A stretch of 64,000 nt of DNA from Hyphomicrobium_A sp963776675 (lineage in GTDB: Bacteria > Pseudomonadota > Alphaproteobacteria > Rhizobiales > Hyphomicrobiaceae), in the NCBI GenBank assembly GCA_963776675.1, contig CAVZNR010000045.1, positions 18,080-82,079 of the forward strand. Reading direction: 5' to 3'. A model generated the notes under the pieces. The model was not told the origin of the DNA and did no database searches. It saw only the letters and a program-made list of their open reading frames with translations. Both the position numbers and the translations under genes were made by a program. Shown piece by piece: positions 25,621-34,173 of this stretch (within the stretch, counting starts at the first letter, position 1; each line of letters starts with the position of its first letter).

Positions 25621-26091
25621 TGCACGTCTCCCTAGGTGCGGACGGCCTGATTGCGGCGGGGGAGCCGGGGCTGGGGGGCCGTCTCCGTTGTGGTATGAAC
25701 CAACCCGATGATTAAAATATTAGCACCGTCTGGTGCCCGAACGGTGACGCGTTCGTATAAGCGTGCACAGTTTAGTGTCGCAGGCGTGCAAATAGCGCTT
25801 GCGTTCCGGCTTTCGCGACGCGCGAGTCCGCAATGCCGGCCATGTCGGACGTATGGCAGCCTTTAACGTGCTGCCATGGCGTCTTGTCAGCGGTGCATAA
25901 GCGTCTGCATGCCCTTTGCAGCAGGTTGCTATTACAATCATAGATTGTATAGACGCCGCTCTTGCTCGCGCAATACTAGAACTCGGCAAGTATCCCCGCC
26001 AAATTTGTTGACTTCGCACCCACGCAAGGCTTCAATCGCAGAATAACGTGGTTAATATCGTAGTAGTTCTGCTGTTGTTCTTTGTTTGTGC
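25621..26091. promoter_or_regulatory. Divergent intergenic region with an inverted repeat
   Basis: This 471-bp region lies between the phasin-like gene (minus) and the BcsS-like gene (plus). It contains a perfect dyad, TACAATC-ATA-GATTGTA, at 25933-25949, about 140 bp before the BcsS-like start, a plausible operator. It is AT-richer near the phasin start. Frames across it have no recognisable features, and I see no gene. Confidence 0.35.
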
Positions 26092-26859
26092 ATGCTGGGG
26101 GAGGCCAAAGCTGCGTACCGCTTGGCCGCTGCTTGCCGAGGGGCAGGCGCCGCGGTGGCCGTTCTATTGTCCGTTTTCTCTCCAGCACATGCCGATCCCG
26201 ACGATGCGCCCTGGCGCGAGCTCTGGGTCGGCGCCGACGCTTCAAGCCACGTCTGGCTGATCTACGGCGGCATGACGGTCGCGCCGCTGAGCGAGACCAT
26301 GTTCTCAGACGGAATTCGCCTGCGCATGTCGTCGGGCTACGGGGGCTACAGCTACACCGGGAGCCGGGGCGGGCGGGAGGTGACCTTCCACGCCGATACC
26401 GCCTTCGCGGACGCCCTGATCGGCTACCTGAAACGCTTCGGACCGCTGACCGCGAAGGCCTTCGCGGGCGCGGCCGCAATCGAGCACAGGATCGACCCGT
26501 TCGACCCGGAAAACCCAGTCCAGGGAATGGCTTATGGGCCAAAGGCGGTGGTCGAGCTGTGGCTCAACATGGGCGAAAAGGCCTGGACCTCGCTGGACGC
26601 CAACTGGACCAGCGCACATCAGACCTATGCCGGCAGGATGCGCGCCGGATACCGCGTTTTTGCCGATGTTTCCTTGGGCGCAGAGGGGCTCGTCAACGGC
26701 AATGCGCAGGACAAGGATGCCCGCGGCGGGCTGTTCGTGCGCTACGCCTGGGAGGGCGGTGAGCTGTCGCTGGCCGGCGGCGTCTCGGGGCGATTCTTCG
26801 AGGATGCCAAGGACATGACCGACCCCTACGCGACCGTGACCTGGCTGGTGCAGTACTGA
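26092..26859 (+). CDS. bcsS: Cellulose biosynthesis protein BcsS-like, secreted beta-barrel type
   Basis: The 255-residue product is read from ATG at 26092; a TTG two codons earlier is also in frame. A signal peptide ends near residue 34 (VLLSVFSPAHA). The mature protein has alternating beta strands with aromatic residues (LWVGADASSHVWLIYGGMTVAPL, LWLNMGEKAWTSLDANWTSAHQTYAGRMRAGYRVFADVSLGAEG) and ends in YATVTWLVQY, a terminal aromatic as in outer-membrane barrels. This resembles the BcsS family found near cellulose genes in Hyphomicrobiales. No bcsA or bcsB is in the window, so a link to cellulose is family-based only. Confidence 0.65.
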   Translation: MLGEAKAAYRLAAACRGAGAAVAVLLSVFSPAHADPDDAPWRELWVGADASSHVWLIYGGMTVAPLSETMFSDGIRLRMSSGYGGYSYTGSRGGREVTFHADTAFADALIGYLKRFGPLTAKAFAGAAAIEHRIDPFDPENPVQGMAYGPKAVVELWLNMGEKAWTSLDANWTSAHQTYAGRMRAGYRVFADVSLGAEGLVNGNAQDKDARGGLFVRYAWEGGELSLAGGVSGRFFEDAKDMTDPYATVTWLVQY

Positions 26860-26873
26860 CAGCAAAGGCGTGG

Positions 26874-26957
26874 CATAGCGCCATGCGGTGCCGTCAAAGC
26901 GCCATGCCGCCCCCGCAAAGCGCTCTGCCACGCCGCCAAAACGCTATGCCAAAGCGA
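26874..26957. repeat. Four degenerate 21-bp tandem repeats
   Basis: Four units of exactly 21 bp start at 26874, 26895, 26916 and 26937. Each begins CA(A/T)A and carries GCG or ACG, then C, then NATGC or TCTGC. They lie between the BcsS-like gene and the TetR gene. In one plus-strand frame they would read as a heptad (Q-S/N-A-M/L-P), but there is no good start, so I treat them as DNA repeats. Confidence 0.6.
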
Positions 26958-27037
26958 GCTGACGGCCCGCCCGCGCCATGTAACAACTCGTTACATTCAG
27001 ACTTCCAGTTTGCCTTGACCGCGCCACCATCTCATGC

Positions 27038-27063
27038 AAACAAAACGATCGTTCGTTTTGTTT
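27038..27063. promoter_or_regulatory. Perfect palindromic TetR-type operator
   Basis: Arms AAACAAAACGA and TCGTTTTGTTT are exact complements around a TCGT spacer, giving a 26-bp operator centred 65 bp upstream of the TetR gene. A TTGACC hexamer at 27015-27020 precedes it by 17 bp, so the left arm would cover the -10. This is the classic geometry for autorepression of a TetR-efflux operon. Confidence 0.8.
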
Positions 27064-27115
27064 CGTGCCACTATGAGATGCAGGCACACCGATTTCTAAC
27101 CACAAGGCACCCGGC

Positions 27116-27757
27116 ATGCCCAAGCTCAAGCCCGACACCCAGCGCGCCCGCCGCGAGCACATCCTCGACGCCGCCGAGATCTGCTTCGCGCGCGCCGGCT
27201 TCCACCGCACGACCATGCAGGACATCTGCAAGGAGGCGCTGATCAGCCCGGGCGCGCTCTACGTCTACTTCGCCTCCAAGGAGGATCTGATCGCCGGCAT
27301 CGCCGAGCGCGACCGTGCCGAGTTCGCCGATCGCTTCGCGGAGCTCTCCGCCGCGCCCGACTTCATGAAGGCGTTGGCCGGATTGGGCGAGCACTACTTC
27401 CAGGACATGCATGCCCACAAGCGGACCATGTGCATCGAGATCGCGCTGGAGTCGACGCGCAACCCCAAGGTCGGCGAGATCTACCGCTCGGTCGACCGCT
27501 TCGTGCAGGACAGCTTCGAGAAGCTGTTTGCAGGCCTCGCCGCCGAGGGGCGCATCGCGCCCGACTACGACATCCCGACCGTCGCAAAGCTGTTCTCGCT
27601 GATCGGAGACGGCTTGTTCATGCACCGCGCGGTGGACCCCGAGTTCGATGCCGAGACGACCGTGCCGGCCGCCATGTCGCTGTTGGCGAAGGTGCTCAAT
27701 CCGACTGAGAAGCTGCCAACGCCCGATGATGCCAAGGCCAAGGAGCCGCGCCGATGA
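27116..27757 (+). CDS. TetR family transcriptional repressor of the efflux operon
   Basis: The 213-residue regulator has an N-terminal helix-turn-helix (RREHILDAAEICFARAGFHRTTMQDICKEALISPGALYVYFASKEDLI, about 12-60) and a helical ligand-binding domain. It is the first gene of a three-gene operon: its stop overlaps the start of the membrane fusion protein gene (ATGA). The perfect dyad at 27038-27063 upstream is its likely operator. By family behaviour it should repress itself and the pump until a toxic ligand binds. The ligand cannot be read from the sequence. Confidence 0.92.
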   Translation: MPKLKPDTQRARREHILDAAEICFARAGFHRTTMQDICKEALISPGALYVYFASKEDLIAGIAERDRAEFADRFAELSAAPDFMKALAGLGEHYFQDMHAHKRTMCIEIALESTRNPKVGEIYRSVDRFVQDSFEKLFAGLAAEGRIAPDYDIPTVAKLFSLIGDGLFMHRAVDPEFDAETTVPAAMSLLAKVLNPTEKLPTPDDAKAKEPRR

Positions 27758-28977
27758 AGAAAGCTCTGGTGGCCTTGATCGTGCTGGCTACGGTCGGCGC
27801 GGGCGCATACTACTGGCCGCGCCTGGCAGAGTTGCTGCCGCTGCACGCCTCGATGCGGAGTGAGGAAGCGGAAAAGGCCGGGCAGCCGACCCAGCCGCCG
27901 GCGGTCTCCGTCGCCAAGGTCCACGTCGGCAATTTCGTCGAGACCGTCATGGTTTCGGGCTCACTCGTGCCGCGCGACGAGATCCTGGTTGCCCCCGAGA
28001 TCGAGGGATTGCGCGTGCTCGAACTCAGGGTCGACGAGGGCGATCGCGTAAAGAAGGGCGACGTGCTGGCGACGCTTGTGCAGGAGTCGCTCGACGCGCA
28101 GGTTGCGCAAAGCGATGCCTCGCTGGCGCGTGCCGACGCGGCGATCTCCAAGGCCCAGAGCCAGATCGTGGAAGCGACCGCCCGGCTGGCGGAAGCCGAT
28201 GCCGCATTCGAGCGCGCCAAGCCACTGAAGAAGTCAGGGTATCTGTCCGAAAGCACCTATGACACCCGCGAATCCGCCGCCAAGACGCTGCAGGCGCAGC
28301 TCGTCGCTGCCCGCGACGGGCTGAAGTTCGCGGAGGCCGAGAAGGGTCAAGTCGAGGCGCAGCGCCGCGAGCTCGACTGGCGTCGCGACAACACGCAAGT
28401 CACCGCACCTGCCGACGGGCTCATCAGCCGCCGCACCGCCCGCATCGGCGGGATGGCTTCGAGCGTTGCCGAACCGATGTTCCGCATTGTCGCGCGCGGC
28501 GAGGTCGAGCTCGACGCGGAGGTGATCGAGACCGAGCTCGGCAAGGTGAAGGTCGGCCAGAAGGCGCGCGTCAGCGTCGCGGGAGCGGTCGAAATCGATG
28601 GCACCGTGCGCCTCGTCTCGCCGGAGGTCGACAAGACGACACGTCTCGGCCGCGTCCGCATCTTCCTTGGCGACGATCCGCGCCTGCGCATCGGCACGTT
28701 CGCGCGCGGCACCATTCAGACCAACCGGAGCCGCGGCATTTCGGTGCCGTCGTCGGCGGTCGTGTTCGATGCAGCCGGCGCCTTCGTTCAGGTCGTCCAG
28801 GACGGAAAGGTCAAGACCAGCCCCATAACGACCGGCCTGATATCGGGCGGTCGCGTCGAGGTGCGCGACGGTCTTTCCGACGGCGACGTGGTCGTCACTC
28901 GCTCCGGCACGTTCCTGCGCGACGGCGACGCGGTGCGTGCGGTCGAGCCCGACTCCAAGATTAGCGAGGCGAAGTAA
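27754..28977 (+). CDS. RND efflux periplasmic adaptor (membrane fusion protein)
   Basis: The 407-residue HlyD/AcrA-family adaptor has an N-terminal membrane anchor (about 3-20), a lipoyl-type half (ILVAPEIEGLRVLELRVDEGDRVKKGDVLATL), an alpha-helical hairpin (about 110-215) and the second half LDWRRDNTQVTAPADGLISRRTARIGG. It bridges the RND pump to an outer-membrane channel, which is not encoded nearby, so a TolC-like protein from elsewhere is needed. It overlaps TetR at its start, and its TAA stop overlaps the ATG of the pump gene by one base. Confidence 0.92.
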   Translation: MKKALVALIVLATVGAGAYYWPRLAELLPLHASMRSEEAEKAGQPTQPPAVSVAKVHVGNFVETVMVSGSLVPRDEILVAPEIEGLRVLELRVDEGDRVKKGDVLATLVQESLDAQVAQSDASLARADAAISKAQSQIVEATARLAEADAAFERAKPLKKSGYLSESTYDTRESAAKTLQAQLVAARDGLKFAEAEKGQVEAQRRELDWRRDNTQVTAPADGLISRRTARIGGMASSVAEPMFRIVARGEVELDAEVIETELGKVKVGQKARVSVAGAVEIDGTVRLVSPEVDKTTRLGRVRIFLGDDPRLRIGTFARGTIQTNRSRGISVPSSAVVFDAAGAFVQVVQDGKVKTSPITTGLISGGRVEVRDGLSDGDVVVTRSGTFLRDGDAVRAVEPDSKISEAK

Positions 28978-31900
28978 TGCGCCTCAATATCTCCGCATGG
29001 TCGATCCGAAATCCGGTGCCGGCGATCGTGCTGTTCTCGGTGCTGACCCTGCTCGGCGTCATCAGCTTCATGACGCTGCCGGTCACGCGCTTTCCCAACA
29101 TCGACATCCCAATTGTGTCGATCACGGTGGTGCAGTCCGGCGCCGCGCCCGCCGAGCTCGAGAGCCAGGTCACCAAGGAGGTCGAGGACGCCGTCGCCAA
29201 CATCCCCGGCGTCAAGCACATCACCTCGACCGTGACCGACGGCCAGTCGATGACGCTCATGGAGTTCCGGCTGGAGGTGGACCAGGACCGGGCGCTCAAC
29301 GACGTGAAGGATGCCATCGACAAAATCCGTCTCGATCTGCCGCGCGACATCAACGAGCCCATCGTGCAGCGCATCGACGTCGAGGGCCAGTCGATCCTGA
29401 CCTACGCGGCATCCGCACCCGGCATGACGCTGGAGCAGCTTTCCTGGCACGTCGACGACGTGATCAAACGGCAGCTTCAGGGCTTGAAGGGCGTGGGACG
29501 CGTCGAGCGCTATGGCGGCGTCGATCGCGAGATCAGGGTCCTTCTCGACCCCGACAGGCTGCTGGCGCTCGGCGTAACGGCGGCCGAGGTCAACGCCCAG
29601 GTGCGCGCGACCAACGTCGATCTCGGCGGTGGCCGCGGCGAGGTCGGCGGCCAGGAGCAAGCGATCCGCACCCTTGCCGGCGCCCGCAAAGTCGAAGATC
29701 TGGCCGACACCAAGATCTTGCTTCCAGGCAAGCGCTACGTGCGCCTGTCCGACCTCGGCCGCGTGGTGGACGACGCCAGCGAGCAGCGCGCCTTTGCACG
29801 CCTCAACGGCCAACCCGTTGTCACCTTCGCCGTATTCCGCTCCAAGGGATCGAGCGAGCTTTCGGTCGCCGACGTGGTCAGCGCCAGACTGGACGAGCTC
29901 GGCAAGCAGTATCCCAACGTCCACCTCGCCAAGGTTGACGACGCCGTCGCCTACACGCGCGGCAACTACACCTCCGCCATGGAGACGCTGCTGGAGGGAG
30001 CAGCGCTCGCGGTCCTCGTCGTGCTCCTGTTCCTGCGCAACTGGCGGGCGACGTTGATCTCCGCCGTGGCGCTGCCGCTGTCGGCGATACCGACATTCTG
30101 GGCCATGGAGCTGATGGGCTTCTCGCTCAACCTCGTCAGCCTGCTCGGCATCACACTCGTCACCGGCATTCTCGTCGACGACGCCATCGTCGAGATCGAA
30201 AACATCGTGCGCCACATGCGCACGGGAAAATCCCCCTACCGCGCCGCGATCGAGGCGGCCGACGAGATCGGCCTCGCCGTGATCGCGATCTCGCTCACCA
30301 TCGTCGCGATCTTCTCGCCGGTATCGTTCATGGGCGGCATCGCCGGCCAGTACTTCAGGCAGTTCGGCCTCACCGTCGCCATCGCGGTCCTGTTCTCGCT
30401 TCTGGTCGCACGGCTGCTGACGCCGATGATGGCCGCCTACTTCTTGCGCCCCGTGCGCGAGGAGCTCGAAGGCGGCGGCATCATCATGCGCGGCTACCTC
30501 GGCTTTCTGCGTGCAACCCTCAAGGTCCGCTATCTCACGCTTGTCGCCGGACTGGGCCTGTTCGCCGGCTCGATCTACGCCACCACATTGCTGCCGACCG
30601 GCTTCATGCCCGATGAGGACAACTCGCGCATCGTCGTCTCGGTGGAGCTGCCGCCGGGATCCACGCTGGAGGACACGCGCGACACGACCGACCAGATGGT
30701 CCAGGTCCTCAAGACCATTCCCGAGGTCGAGAGCGTGTTCGTGCTCGGCGGCTCGACGCCCACCGGCGGCCTGGAGGTGCGCAAGTCATCGCTGTTCGTC
30801 CACCTCGTTCCCAAGACGGAACGCGCGCTGCCGCAGAAAAAGCTCAAGATCATCGTCTCCGACAAGCTCGCGAACATTCCCGACACACGCGCCTGGTTCG
30901 TGAACGAGCGCGGCGAGCGCGAGCTGTCGTTCTCGATGCTGTCCCAGAGCGGCGAGGACCTGAACACGGCCGTGCGCAAGCTCGAAGGCGCGCTGCGCCA
31001 GGTGCCGGGCTTCAAGAACGTGGCCGCCGACGCAGCGATCGACCGGCCGGAGCTGCGCGTCGTGCCGAAGTTCGACGCCGCCGCGCGCCTCGGCGTCGCG
31101 CCGAGCCAGATCGCGGAGACGATCCGCGTGGCAACGATCGGCGATATCGACGCCAATCTGGCCAAGTTCAACGCCGGCGACCGCCTGGTGCCGATCCGCG
31201 TGCAGATCGCCGAGGACGCCCGCACGGAAATGCAGCGCCTGAAGAACCTGCGCGTCACCAATTCCAACGGCGACGCCATACCGCTGTCGGCGGTTGCCGA
31301 CGTGGATTTCGGCCGGGGTCCGAGCTCCATCAGCCGCTACGACCGGGAACGGCGCGCCGTGATCGGCGTCGATCTGGAATCGCGCTATGCGCTCAGCGGC
31401 GCGCGGGAGAAATTCCTCTCCGTGGTCGACGAGCAGAAGTTGCCGGCGAGCGTGCGTCTGCAGCCGGCGGGTGACGCCGAGATCCAGGACGAGGTGGCCA
31501 CCGGCTTTATGACGGCCATGGGCACCGGCCTGATGATCGTGTTCGGCGTGCTGGTGCTGTTGTTTGGCAGCGTGGCGCAGCCGGTCACCATCCTGCTGTC
31601 GCTGCCCTTGTCGTTCGGCGGCGTGGTGCTGGCGCTGCTGGCAACTGGCAACTCCGTGAGCATGCCCGTCTACATCGGGTTGCTGATGCTGATGGGCATC
31701 GTGACCAAGAACGCCATCATGCTGGTCGACTTTGCCGTCGAGGAGGTCGCCAAGGGCATCCCGCGCATCGAGGCGGTGATGGATGCGGGCCGCAAGCGCG
31801 CGCGCCCCATCGTCATGACCACGCTCGCCATGGTCGCGGGCATGATCCCCAGCGCCATGGCGTTCGGCGACGGCGGCGAGTTCCGCGCACCGATGGCGAT

Positions 31901-32105
31901 CGCGGTGATCGGCGGCCTGCTGGTGTCGACGATGCTGTCGCTGGTGTTCGTGCCCTCGTTCTTCACGGTGATGGACGATGTCGGCCGCTTCGTGTGGTGG
32001 GTCTTCGGCCGCTTCATCGGACCGACCGACGAGCCGGGTGCACACGAGGCGCAGCCCGACGCTAGCCCTCCGCACGGCCAGGGCGCCGTGGCCCCGGCGG
32101 AGTAG
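28977..32105 (+). CDS. RND multidrug efflux pump, AcrB/HAE1 type
   Basis: The 1042-residue proton-driven inner-membrane transporter has the RND duplication. The first half is the N-terminal helix (VPAIVLFSVLTLLGVISFMTLPVTRFPNIDIPIVSITVVQSGAAP), the porter domain and TM2-7 with GITLVTGILVDDAIVEIENI, which holds the Asp pair of the proton relay. The second half is similar, ending with GIVTKNAIMLVDFAVEEVAKG and FRAPMAIAVIGGLLVSTMLSLVFVPSFF. The length is normal. It is the last gene of the TetR-controlled operon. Substrates are likely hydrophobic toxic compounds, but specificity is not readable. Confidence 0.95.
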   Translation: MRLNISAWSIRNPVPAIVLFSVLTLLGVISFMTLPVTRFPNIDIPIVSITVVQSGAAPAELESQVTKEVEDAVANIPGVKHITSTVTDGQSMTLMEFRLEVDQDRALNDVKDAIDKIRLDLPRDINEPIVQRIDVEGQSILTYAASAPGMTLEQLSWHVDDVIKRQLQGLKGVGRVERYGGVDREIRVLLDPDRLLALGVTAAEVNAQVRATNVDLGGGRGEVGGQEQAIRTLAGARKVEDLADTKILLPGKRYVRLSDLGRVVDDASEQRAFARLNGQPVVTFAVFRSKGSSELSVADVVSARLDELGKQYPNVHLAKVDDAVAYTRGNYTSAMETLLEGAALAVLVVLLFLRNWRATLISAVALPLSAIPTFWAMELMGFSLNLVSLLGITLVTGILVDDAIVEIENIVRHMRTGKSPYRAAIEAADEIGLAVIAISLTIVAIFSPVSFMGGIAGQYFRQFGLTVAIAVLFSLLVARLLTPMMAAYFLRPVREELEGGGIIMRGYLGFLRATLKVRYLTLVAGLGLFAGSIYATTLLPTGFMPDEDNSRIVVSVELPPGSTLEDTRDTTDQMVQVLKTIPEVESVFVLGGSTPTGGLEVRKSSLFVHLVPKTERALPQKKLKIIVSDKLANIPDTRAWFVNERGERELSFSMLSQSGEDLNTAVRKLEGALRQVPGFKNVAADAAIDRPELRVVPKFDAAARLGVAPSQIAETIRVATIGDIDANLAKFNAGDRLVPIRVQIAEDARTEMQRLKNLRVTNSNGDAIPLSAVADVDFGRGPSSISRYDRERRAVIGVDLESRYALSGAREKFLSVVDEQKLPASVRLQPAGDAEIQDEVATGFMTAMGTGLMIVFGVLVLLFGSVAQPVTILLSLPLSFGGVVLALLATGNSVSMPVYIGLLMLMGIVTKNAIMLVDFAVEEVAKGIPRIEAVMDAGRKRARPIVMTTLAMVAGMIPSAMAFGDGGEFRAPMAIAVIGGLLVSTMLSLVFVPSFFTVMDDVGRFVWWVFGRFIGPTDEPGAHEAQPDASPPHGQGAVAPAE

Positions 32106-32192
32106 GGCGTCACTCTCTCTGCAGCGACACCATCCTTCACCTGCACCGTTGCGCCTGCTGAAGCTGGCGTGGGCGGCGCCGCAATCTCGCAC

Positions 32193-32220
32193 GTCCTCCC
32201 GGCGCAGGCCGGGACCCACG
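32193..32220. repeat. REP-like short palindromic element
   Basis: Arms TCCCGG and CCGGGA flank CGCAGG, followed by CCCACG. This resembles the short intergenic palindromes found many times in alphaproteobacterial genomes. Only one copy is clear in this window, so the multicopy claim is inference. Confidence 0.4.
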
Positions 32221-32278
32221 CAAGTCTCGGGGCGCACTCCGCTAGCGCTTCTCGAGTCGGTAGGGAGAGGGAATCAAA

Positions 32279-32307
32279 AAGGGCCAGACCCCGGGGGTCT
32301 GGCCCTT
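32279..32307. terminator. Bidirectional intrinsic terminator between RND pump and exporter adaptor
   Basis: A 12-bp perfect stem (AAGGGCCAGACC with GGTCTGGCCCTT) surrounds a CCGGG loop. On the minus strand it is followed by TTTTTGATTC, a proper U-tract for the exporter operon. On the plus strand it lies 174 bp after the RND stop. Confidence 0.8.
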
Positions 32308-32329
32308 GCGTTGCAAGCCACGGCTTCTG

Positions 32330-33431
32330 CTACTTCGTAGAGGCCGTGGCGTCGTGCTTGAAGAACACGTCGACGCGCATGCCCGTGAGCAGCGGCGGCA
32401 GACCGTCGAGATCGATGAGAGCCTCCAGCACCTCCACGTCGTTGGGGCGGCGCGGCCCGCGCGAGGCGATGCGCGGCGCCGACAGCGACTGGGCGATGGA
32501 GTTCACCCGGCCCTCGAAGTCCTGGTCGGGGAAGGCGTCGGCGCGCACGACAACGCGCTGGCCGACGTGGATCTTGGCCGCGTCGCGCTCCTCGACCTCG
32601 GCGCGCACCTTGAGCGCGGAGAGATCGCCGAAGATCAGGAGCGTGTTCTCGGGCGACGGCACGGCAACCTCGCCCTCCTTGGCCATGACGTTGAGCACGC
32701 TGCCGTCGGAGGGGGCGCGAATGCGCGTCTTCTCGACGGCGAGCTCGGCGGCCGCCAGATTGGCGCGGGCGACGGCAAGCCCCAACTCCACCCGCGTGGG
32801 CAGCGGCATGCCGGCCTTGGCGTTGACGGAGGCGAGGTTGGCGCGCTCGTCGGCGAGCTTCTTCTTGGCCTCATCGAGGTTGGAACGGGCGGTGGTGACG
32901 GCCTCTTCCGAGCCGTTGCCGGCGCGCTTCTCGGCCAGGGCGTCGTCGAAGGCCTGGCGCGCGCCGAACACGGCGCGCTCGGCGGTGGCGACGGAATCTT
33001 CCGCGGTGCGACGCTCGTCGGCGAGGCCGCGGACGCTGTCGTTGTTGCGCTCGCGCTCGCGCACGCTGGCTTCGGCGGTGGCGGCGGCGACCTTGGTGAG
33101 CGCGCTCTGCATCGTCGAGACGGATCAGCAGATCACCGCCCTTGACGGTGTCGTTGAGCTCGACCGCGATGTCCTCGATGCGCCCGGGCACCTCGGTGGT
33201 GATGCGCACCTCGCCGTTCTTGGGCTCGACCCGACCCGTGGCCGAGGCGGCCCAGGTCGGATAGGACGGCGTGCTCGCCGTCTCGGTGGAGCTGGTCTCA
33301 TCCGTGCCTGCGAGCTTCTTTTCCTCGCCGGCGGGCTTCCAGCTGACGCTGTTGACGTAGAACCCGACCGCGATCGCCAGAATGCCGGCGATGCCGAGGG
33401 TGACGATGGTGGAGTTGACCTTCTTAAGCAT
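32330..33431 (-). pseudogene. HlyD/DevB-type exporter adaptor, frameshifted
   Basis: Two frames make up one membrane fusion protein. The N-terminal part from ATG 33431 (MLKKVNSTIVTLGIAGILAI) runs through a membrane anchor and a first lipoyl half, ending VKGGDLLIRLDDA. The rest, from about 33110, reads SALTKVAAATAEASVRERER, a long coiled coil, then KTRIRAPSDGSVLNVMAKEG. Deleting one base in the GATGCAGAGC stretch (minus strand, about 33108) joins them as RLDDASALTKV. The first eight bases overlap the ATPase gene. As an ABC exporter adaptor, DevB would link the DevCA pump to an outer-membrane channel. It is broken as given; an assembly indel is equally possible. Confidence 0.85.
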
Positions 33432-34173
33432 GGGCCTTCCGTCTCTTGGTAAGATCCGCAATTCCGGGGGCATCTAAGCCTTCCGGCCGGCGCTCCTCGC
33501 CGACGATCCGCCCGTCCTCGATGCGCACGACCCGGTCCGCATACGACAGCGTACGGGGATCATGCGTCACCGCGAGGACGCAACGGTTCTGCTCTTTTGC
33601 AATGCGTGCCAACAGCGCCATGACGGCGTGTCCGTTCTCGCCGTCGAGCGCGGCCGTGGGCTCGTCCGCCAGCACGATCGAGGGCGATGAGGCGATGGCG
33701 CGCGCCACCGCGACGCGCTGCTGCTCGCCGCCCGACAGGTTGCCGGGGTAGCTCTTCAGGCGGTAGGCGAGGCCGACGTCGCGCAAGACCTCCTCGGCGC
33801 GGTTGGCCGCGGCGAAGCCCTTCTGCCCGCGCACGTCGAGCGCGATGCGCACGTTCTCCAGCGCGGTCAGCGTGGGGAAGAGGTTGTAGGACTGGAAGAT
33901 GAAGCCCATGTGCTTGCGCCGCAGGTTGGCGAGCGCTTCCGGCGACAGGCGGTCGGTGGAGACGCCGGCGACCTTGAGCGTGCCCGAGGTGGGCGTGAGG
34001 ATGCAGCCGAGGATCGACAGGAGCGTCGTCTTGCCCGAGCCCGACGGCCCCATCAGCAGGGTGAGCTCGCCGGGAACGAGGGCGAGATCCACGCCCTTCA
34101 CGGCGCGCACCATGGCGGCGCCGTGGCCCAGCTCCTTGACGATGTCGATGGCTTCCAGGACAGGTTGCGTCAT
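33424..34173 (-). CDS. ABC exporter ATPase, DevA/MacB-like
   Basis: The 249-residue nucleotide-binding protein has Walker A GPSGSGKTT, the signature LSGGEQQRVAVARA and Walker B IVLADEPTAALD, all intact. It begins MTQPVLEAIDIVKELGHGAAMVRAVKGVDL at an ATG overlapping the permease stop (ATGA). It overlaps the adaptor start at its 3' end. The gene order permease-ATPase-adaptor and the sequence style match DevC-DevA-DevB exporters. These carry glycolipids in cyanobacterial heterocysts, but the substrate in proteobacteria is unknown. Confidence 0.92.
   Translation of the reverse strand: MTQPVLEAIDIVKELGHGAAMVRAVKGVDLALVPGELTLLMGPSGSGKTTLLSILGCILTPTSGTLKVAGVSTDRLSPEALANLRRKHMGFIFQSYNLFPTLTALENVRIALDVRGQKGFAAANRAEEVLRDVGLAYRLKSYPGNLSGGEQQRVAVARAIASSPSIVLADEPTAALDGENGHAVMALLARIAKEQNRCVLAVTHDPRTLSYADRVVRIEDGRIVGEERRPEGLDAPGIADLTKRRKAHA

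Noticed and set aside
26883..27242. 119-codon plus-strand frame with a heptad (QSAMP-like) repeat
   Set aside because: No ribosome-binding site, overlaps the TetR gene and operator; the repeat is better described as DNA repeats.
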